Shown: positions 61,136 through 64,000 of the stretch, piece by piece
Position numbering within the stretch: position 1 is the stretch's first letter
Layout: each line of letters begins with the position of its first letter
Assembly: GCF_900099825.1 (NCBI RefSeq)
Contig: NZ_LT629693.1
Coordinates: forward strand, 3,483,001-3,547,000
From: Bradyrhizobium ottawaense
Lineage (GTDB): Bacteria > Pseudomonadota > Alphaproteobacteria > Rhizobiales > Xanthobacteraceae
Direction: 5' to 3'
Length of the DNA stretch: 64,000 nt
The notes under the pieces: generated by a model
The model's input: the letters and a program-made list of their open reading frames with translations, nothing else
What the model was told of the DNA's origin: nothing
The model's database searches: none
Translations under genes and position numbers: made by a program

Positions 61136-63871
61136 TTAAGCCGCGTGCCTGATCTCGGGGGCGGCGGTCTGTTCCTTCAGCGCCGCGATCAGGCCGGGAC
61201 GGTCGAACTTGGCGACGTAGTCGTGGAAGCCGGCCTGCCGGCCGCGCTCGATCGCCGCCGGCGACACCATCGAGGACAGAGCGATGATCGGCATCGAACT
61301 CAGATGCTGGTCGGCGCGGATCACTTCGGCGAACTCGAACCCGTTCATGTCGGGCATCTCGATGTCGGTCAGCACCACGTCGAAGGTCTGGCCCGAGCGC
61401 AGCGCGGTGAGGCCTTCCTGGGCGTTGGGGGCGACCCGCACCCGGTAGCCGGCAGCCTTCAGCACCGGCGCCAGCATGTTGCGGAAGAACGCCGAGTCGT
61501 CGACCAGCAGCACCGACTGCGCCGACATCGAGGGCCGCATCTCCTTGCGCGAGAACCAGTCGGCGAACGCCATCGGGAGGAAGTGGCCGACGTCGATCAC
61601 TTCGGTGGCCTGGCCCTTGATCACGGCCGAACCCAGGATGCCGGACTGCGAGCCCGCCACCTCGATGTGCAGCCGCTCCTCGACGATGTCGATGATCTCG
61701 TCAACCACGAGCCCCATCGAGCGGCCGTCGTCGGCGAACACCAGGATCGGCTGCGAGCCTGAGGTCTGGACCGTCACCCCGTCCATCTGCACCAGCGGCA
61801 TCAGCTGCTCGCGGTACTGCACCATGTAGCGGCCGTTCGAGAGTTCGATCTTGTCGGTGGCGATCTCTTCCAGACGGGTCACCAACCCGAGCGGCACCGC
61901 CTTGGGCTGATTGGAGCCGGCGCGGAACACCAACAGCGAGGTCAGTTGCTCGCCCGAGGAGGCGTGCGCCGCGGCATGCTCGTCGGCGAGCTCGCGCGAG
62001 GCGGAGCCTGCCGCGCCGAGCGCCTTGGCAATGCCGTTGGGGTCGATGATCATGATCACGGCGCCGTCACCCAGAATGGTGTTGCCGGAGAACATGTCGA
62101 TGTGCCGCAGTTTGGTCGACATCGGCTTGACCACGATCTCTTCGGTGTGGAACACGCCGTCGACCACGATGCCGAAGGTCTGGCTGCCGACCTGCGTGAC
62201 CACGATAAAACCGTTCTCGGGGTCGGACGAGGAGCCGTCGTCGATCTTCAACAGCTTCTTCAGGTGCATCAGCGGCAACAGCTTGTTGCGCAGCCTGAGC
62301 ACGGCGGTGTCCTTGATGCGCTCGATGCGGTGTTCGGAGTTGGCGCGGGCGCGAACCAGCTCGACCACCGACAGCTGCGGGATCGCAAAGCGGTCGCCGG
62401 CGGCTTCCACGATCAGGGCCGAGACGATGGCCAGCGTCAGCGGGATCTTGATGGTGACGGAAGAGCCCTCGCCGGCCACCGACTTGATGTCGATGGTGCC
62501 GCCGATCTGGTCGATATTGGTGCGCACCACGTCCATGCCGACGCCGCGGCCGGAGACCGAGGTGACGGCGGCGGCGGTGGAGAAGCCCGGCGCGAAGATG
62601 AACTTGTGGATCTGGGCTTCGGTCATCTTCTCCAGATCGGACTCGGAGACCAGACCGTTCTGAACGGCCTTGGCCTTGATCCGCTCGGTGTTGAGCCCGC
62701 GGCCGTTGTCGGCGATGCAGATGATGATGTGGCCGCCTTCATGGTAGGCGGAGAGACGGATGGTGCCCTGCTCGGGCTTGCCGGCGGCGGCGCGCTCAGT
62801 GGGCGTCTCCAGACCGTGGTCGGCGGAGTTGCGCACCATGTGCGTCAACGGATCCTTGATCAGGTCGAGCACCTGGCGGTCCAGCTCGGTGTCGGCGCCG
62901 TGCATCTCCAGCTCGATCTGCTTGCCGAGTTCGCCCGAGAGGTCGCGGACGATGCGGGGCAGCTTTTGCCAGGCGTTGCCGATCGGCTGCATCCGCGTCT
63001 TCATGACGCCTTCCTGCAGTTCGGCGGTGACGTTGGAGAGCCGCTGCAGCGGCACCTTGAACTCGGTGTCCTCGTTGCGGCGGGAGATCTCGAGCAACTG
63101 GTTGCGGGTCAGCACCAGCTCGGAGACCATGGTCATCAGGTGTTCCAGCGTGTCCACGTTGACGCGGATCGACTGGTTGGCGATTTTGTCGGCTTCCTGG
63201 ACGTCGGTCTCGGCGGCGACCGCCTTCTTCGACGGCTTGGCTTTGGCGCGCGGCTCGGGGGCCGTCTCCGGCTCGGCGGCCTTGACGACCGGTGCGGGTG
63301 CGGGCGCAGGCGGCGCGACTTCGATGGCGGTCTCGCGGAAGGCGCGTTCGAGGTCGTCGAGCGAGACTTCGCCGGGACGCAGCGGACGCTCCAGCACCTG
63401 ATCGACCAGCGTGCCCTGCGCGACCGCGGGCGCTGCGGGTGCAACCGGAGGTGCGGCGACCACCGGTACCGGTGCGGCTTCAACCGCGGCATGCGCGGCG
63501 CCTTCGGCCATCGCGTGCAGTTTCTCGATCAGGTCTTCGTCGGTGCCTTCCGGCTCGGTCTCGGTGGCCTCGAGGCCGGCGAGGATTTCCTTGATGCGGT
63601 CGATCGAGGACAGGATCAGCGTCACGGCGCCGGCCGTCACCGGCATGCCGTCGCGGAATTTGCCCATCAGGGTCTCGCCGGCATGGGCCAGCGCTTCGAG
63701 CCGCGGCAAGCCCAGGAAGCCGCAGGTGCCCTTGATGGTGTGAACCAGGCGGAAGATGTTATCCAGGATCTTGGCGTCAGTCGGGTCCTGCTCGAACCGC
63801 ACCAATTGATTATCGACCGTATCCAGGCTCTCGCTGGTCTCGGTCAGGAACTCCCGCAACAAATCATCCAT
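61136..63871 (-). CDS. cheA: Chemotaxis histidine kinase with two CheW-like domains and a C-terminal receiver
   Basis: A 911-aa hybrid CheA. Order: HPt (1-105, phospho-His44 in LVHTIKGTCG), Pro/Ala-rich linker (about 128-235), dimerisation and HATPase (NSADHG, DNGRGL, GRGVGMDVV), first CheW-like domain (RFAIPQLSVVELVRA), second CheW-like domain (SLLVFRAGSNQPKAVP to IDVGHFLP), and a receiver (VLLVDDSAFFR; Asp in VVLTDIEMPDMNG). ATG 63871 has GGAAGG 9 bp upstream; ATG 63895 and 63985 lack one and precede non-conserved sequence. It is the first visible gene of the che operon. Confidence 0.94.
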   Translation of the reverse strand: MDDLLREFLTETSESLDTVDNQLVRFEQDPTDAKILDNIFRLVHTIKGTCGFLGLPRLEALAHAGETLMGKFRDGMPVTAGAVTLILSSIDRIKEILAGLEATETEPEGTDEDLIEKLHAMAEGAAHAAVEAAPVPVVAAPPVAPAAPAVAQGTLVDQVLERPLRPGEVSLDDLERAFRETAIEVAPPAPAPAPVVKAAEPETAPEPRAKAKPSKKAVAAETDVQEADKIANQSIRVNVDTLEHLMTMVSELVLTRNQLLEISRRNEDTEFKVPLQRLSNVTAELQEGVMKTRMQPIGNAWQKLPRIVRDLSGELGKQIELEMHGADTELDRQVLDLIKDPLTHMVRNSADHGLETPTERAAAGKPEQGTIRLSAYHEGGHIIICIADNGRGLNTERIKAKAVQNGLVSESDLEKMTEAQIHKFIFAPGFSTAAAVTSVSGRGVGMDVVRTNIDQIGGTIDIKSVAGEGSSVTIKIPLTLAIVSALIVEAAGDRFAIPQLSVVELVRARANSEHRIERIKDTAVLRLRNKLLPLMHLKKLLKIDDGSSSDPENGFIVVTQVGSQTFGIVVDGVFHTEEIVVKPMSTKLRHIDMFSGNTILGDGAVIMIIDPNGIAKALGAAGSASRELADEHAAAHASSGEQLTSLLVFRAGSNQPKAVPLGLVTRLEEIATDKIELSNGRYMVQYREQLMPLVQMDGVTVQTSGSQPILVFADDGRSMGLVVDEIIDIVEERLHIEVAGSQSGILGSAVIKGQATEVIDVGHFLPMAFADWFSRKEMRPSMSAQSVLLVDDSAFFRNMLAPVLKAAGYRVRVAPNAQEGLTALRSGQTFDVVLTDIEMPDMNGFEFAEVIRADQHLSSMPIIALSSMVSPAAIERGRQAGFHDYVAKFDRPGLIAALKEQTAAPEIRHAA

Positions 63872-64000
63872 CAGAGCATGCCTTCCAAAATTCATGTCAC
63901 GGTCGCTTCTCAGGCATACCTGTCCGGGTTTCACGACGACGTTAATTTCGTTGTCCGTGCAAATACGGAGGAAGCGAATTTTCACTATCCGCCTGCGCGC
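63872..64000. other. Region upstream of cheA at the window edge
   Basis: About 130 bp upstream of cheA. No gene or clear promoter element is visible; the frame of cheA stays open here but without conserved sequence. Confidence 0.4.

Overview
The window looks like chromosome of a Bradyrhizobium or close Nitrobacteraceae relative (Alphaproteobacteria). The coding sequence is GC-rich, intergenic gaps hold several families of roughly 80-190 bp palindromic repeats of a kind I recall from Bradyrhizobium and Rhodopseudomonas, and protein families such as the hybrid CheA, OmpA/pseudo-caspase and Tat-exported solute-binding proteins fit that group. Family assignments come from reading motifs; no database search was run. 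I see no tRNA, rRNA, CRISPR array, insertion sequence or prophage gene.

Region 1 (1-3.7 kb): the 3' end of a form II CoxL-type molybdenum hydroxylase, its FAD subunit, a terminator, and an alpha-methylacyl-CoA racemase. Region 2 (3.8-13.3 kb): a tyrosine/phenylacetate degradation cluster. It has hppD with a divergent Lrp/AsnC regulator over a perfect palindrome, and a leftward operon of flavin monooxygenase, DUF2783 small protein with a poly-Gln tail, MBL-fold protein, hmgA and fahA. A divergent MarR regulator faces a 16-bp-periodic repeat array. Maleylacetoacetate isomerase is not present. A second, complete MBL lactonase-like gene follows.

Region 3 (13.4-30.5 kb): envelope and signalling genes. 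These are a caspase-fold/TPR protein and an OmpA protein, an RND pump with its adaptor, a DUF433/DUF5615 toxin-antitoxin-like pair, a Crp-type regulator, an AsmA protein, and a membrane adenylate/guanylate cyclase. A solitary MazE, an orphan RND adaptor, a GIY-YIG gene tightly enclosed by inverted repeat copies, and a second caspase-fold protein follow. Both caspase-fold proteins lack the catalytic His and Cys. Three CRP-like operators (two perfect, one with one mismatch) lie in this region, which together with the cyclase and the Crp protein suggests a local cAMP circuit.

Region 4 (30.5-46.0 kb): an unrecognised 575-aa protein with a terpene-cyclase-like DCDTTA motif, a nuclease-fold protein missing catalytic residues, an LssY_C membrane protein, a class V aminotransferase, and an iron-type ABC importer with two tandem binding proteins and a fused permease. 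An MBOAT/SGNH acyl-transfer pair and oligopeptidase B complete it. Region 5 (46.1-53.4 kb): a GntR-controlled catabolic unit with a NitT/TauT-type ABC importer, IlvD/Edd sugar-acid dehydratase, exported SMP-30 lactonase and RraA-type aldolase. Region 6 (53.6-64 kb): a receiver-only regulator, a 1167-aa hybrid histidine kinase, a FixJ-type regulator, and a chemotaxis operon cheA-cheW-cheY-cheR-pilZ with no cheB between its genes.
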